Shown: piece by piece, positions 63,855 to 64,000 of the stretch
Position numbering within the stretch: the stretch's first letter is position 1
How the letters are laid out: each line of letters opens with the position of its first letter
Source: JAZDFC01 sp043808235
Lineage (GTDB): Bacteria; Bacteroidota; Ignavibacteria; Ignavibacteriales; Melioribacteraceae
NCBI GenBank assembly: GCA_043808235.1
Contig: JAZDFC010000023.1
Span: 1 to 64,000, forward strand
Reading direction: 5' to 3'
DNA: 64,000 nt
Position numbers and translations under genes: made by a program
Notes under the pieces: generated by a model
Databases searched by the model: none
Seen by the model: only the letters and a program-made list of their open reading frames with translations
What the model was told of the DNA's origin: nothing

Positions 63855-64000
63855 ATGCAAGATAAAAAAACCATCCAAAGGAAAGAAAAAGTACCTTTTG
63901 ATTACACAGTCGAAGAGGATTTTTATTTTGAATTGAATTTCCCATATTATTCAAATAATCCAGTAGTTGAAAATAACGCGCATTCATTACCTGCTTATAA
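63855..64000 (+). CDS. 5' end of an unrecognised gene, cut by the window edge
   Basis: An open frame of 48 codons without stop runs to the window end from an ATG preceded by GTGGAGA. The N-terminus is highly charged (QDKKTIQRKEKVPFDYTVEEDF) with aromatic residues after it; no signal peptide. I do not recognise the family. It follows the transporter by 54 bases and probably belongs to the same operon. Confidence 0.6.
   Translation, partial: MQDKKTIQRKEKVPFDYTVEEDFYFELNFPYYSNNPVVENNAHSLPAY

Overview
The window looks like chromosomal DNA of an AT-rich Bacteroidota/Chlorobi-group bacterium, most likely an Ignavibacteria-type lineage. This rests on four proteins ending in the type IX secretion sorting tail (NYPNPFNP motif, then a short beta domain ending in a basic residue), a PafA-type phosphatase, a two-component-propeller surface protein and DUF5703 and GH38-like glycan enzymes. 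The assignment is inference; no rRNA is present.

Layout. Positions 1-12300 hold mostly housekeeping genes: a secreted M28 aminopeptidase, a YbaK-type deacylase, a BtpA-family protein, a CHAD protein, an RsmF-like rRNA methyltransferase, and a compact minus-strand operon for a zinc/manganese ABC importer running into lgt. Positions 12500-22700 hold an RHH antitoxin with only a 12-codon stub of its MazF toxin, a chemoreceptor split by a one-base frameshift in a homopolymer, an outer-membrane barrel protein, aat, a CBS protein, an EamA transporter, a DUF47/Pit phosphate pair, and an AAA/DUF4143 ATPase whose upstream region carries 22-bp tandem palindromic repeats. Positions 23100-31400 hold a cellobiose phosphorylase and three type IX cargo-like proteins, two of them tandem DUF362 paralogues with N-terminal membrane segments. 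Positions 31900-41910 form a signalling block: two orphan ABC-type binding proteins, a 1761-residue kinase with nine PAS domains, a second kinase sharing its catalytic core, and a CheY-like regulator. A PafA-like phosphatase and a tRNA-Thr flanked by two decayed tRNA-like relics follow.

Positions 44154-64000 form a carbohydrate locus. On the minus strand, an AraC regulator, GH2 enzyme, ROK kinase/mannose-6-phosphate isomerase fusion, sugar MFS transporter, GH38-like enzyme and DUF5703 enzyme suggest breakdown of a mannose-containing glycan. Divergently, on the plus strand, lie a URO-D-type methyltransferase, a corrinoid protein, a second URO-D/MtaA-like methyltransferase, a stand-alone MetH-activation-domain protein and a second sugar MFS transporter. 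The pairing suggests cobalamin-dependent removal of methyl groups from an O-methylated sugar or glycoside. That is a hypothesis from context and is the most interesting feature of the window.

The window ends inside an unrecognised gene that starts at 63855.
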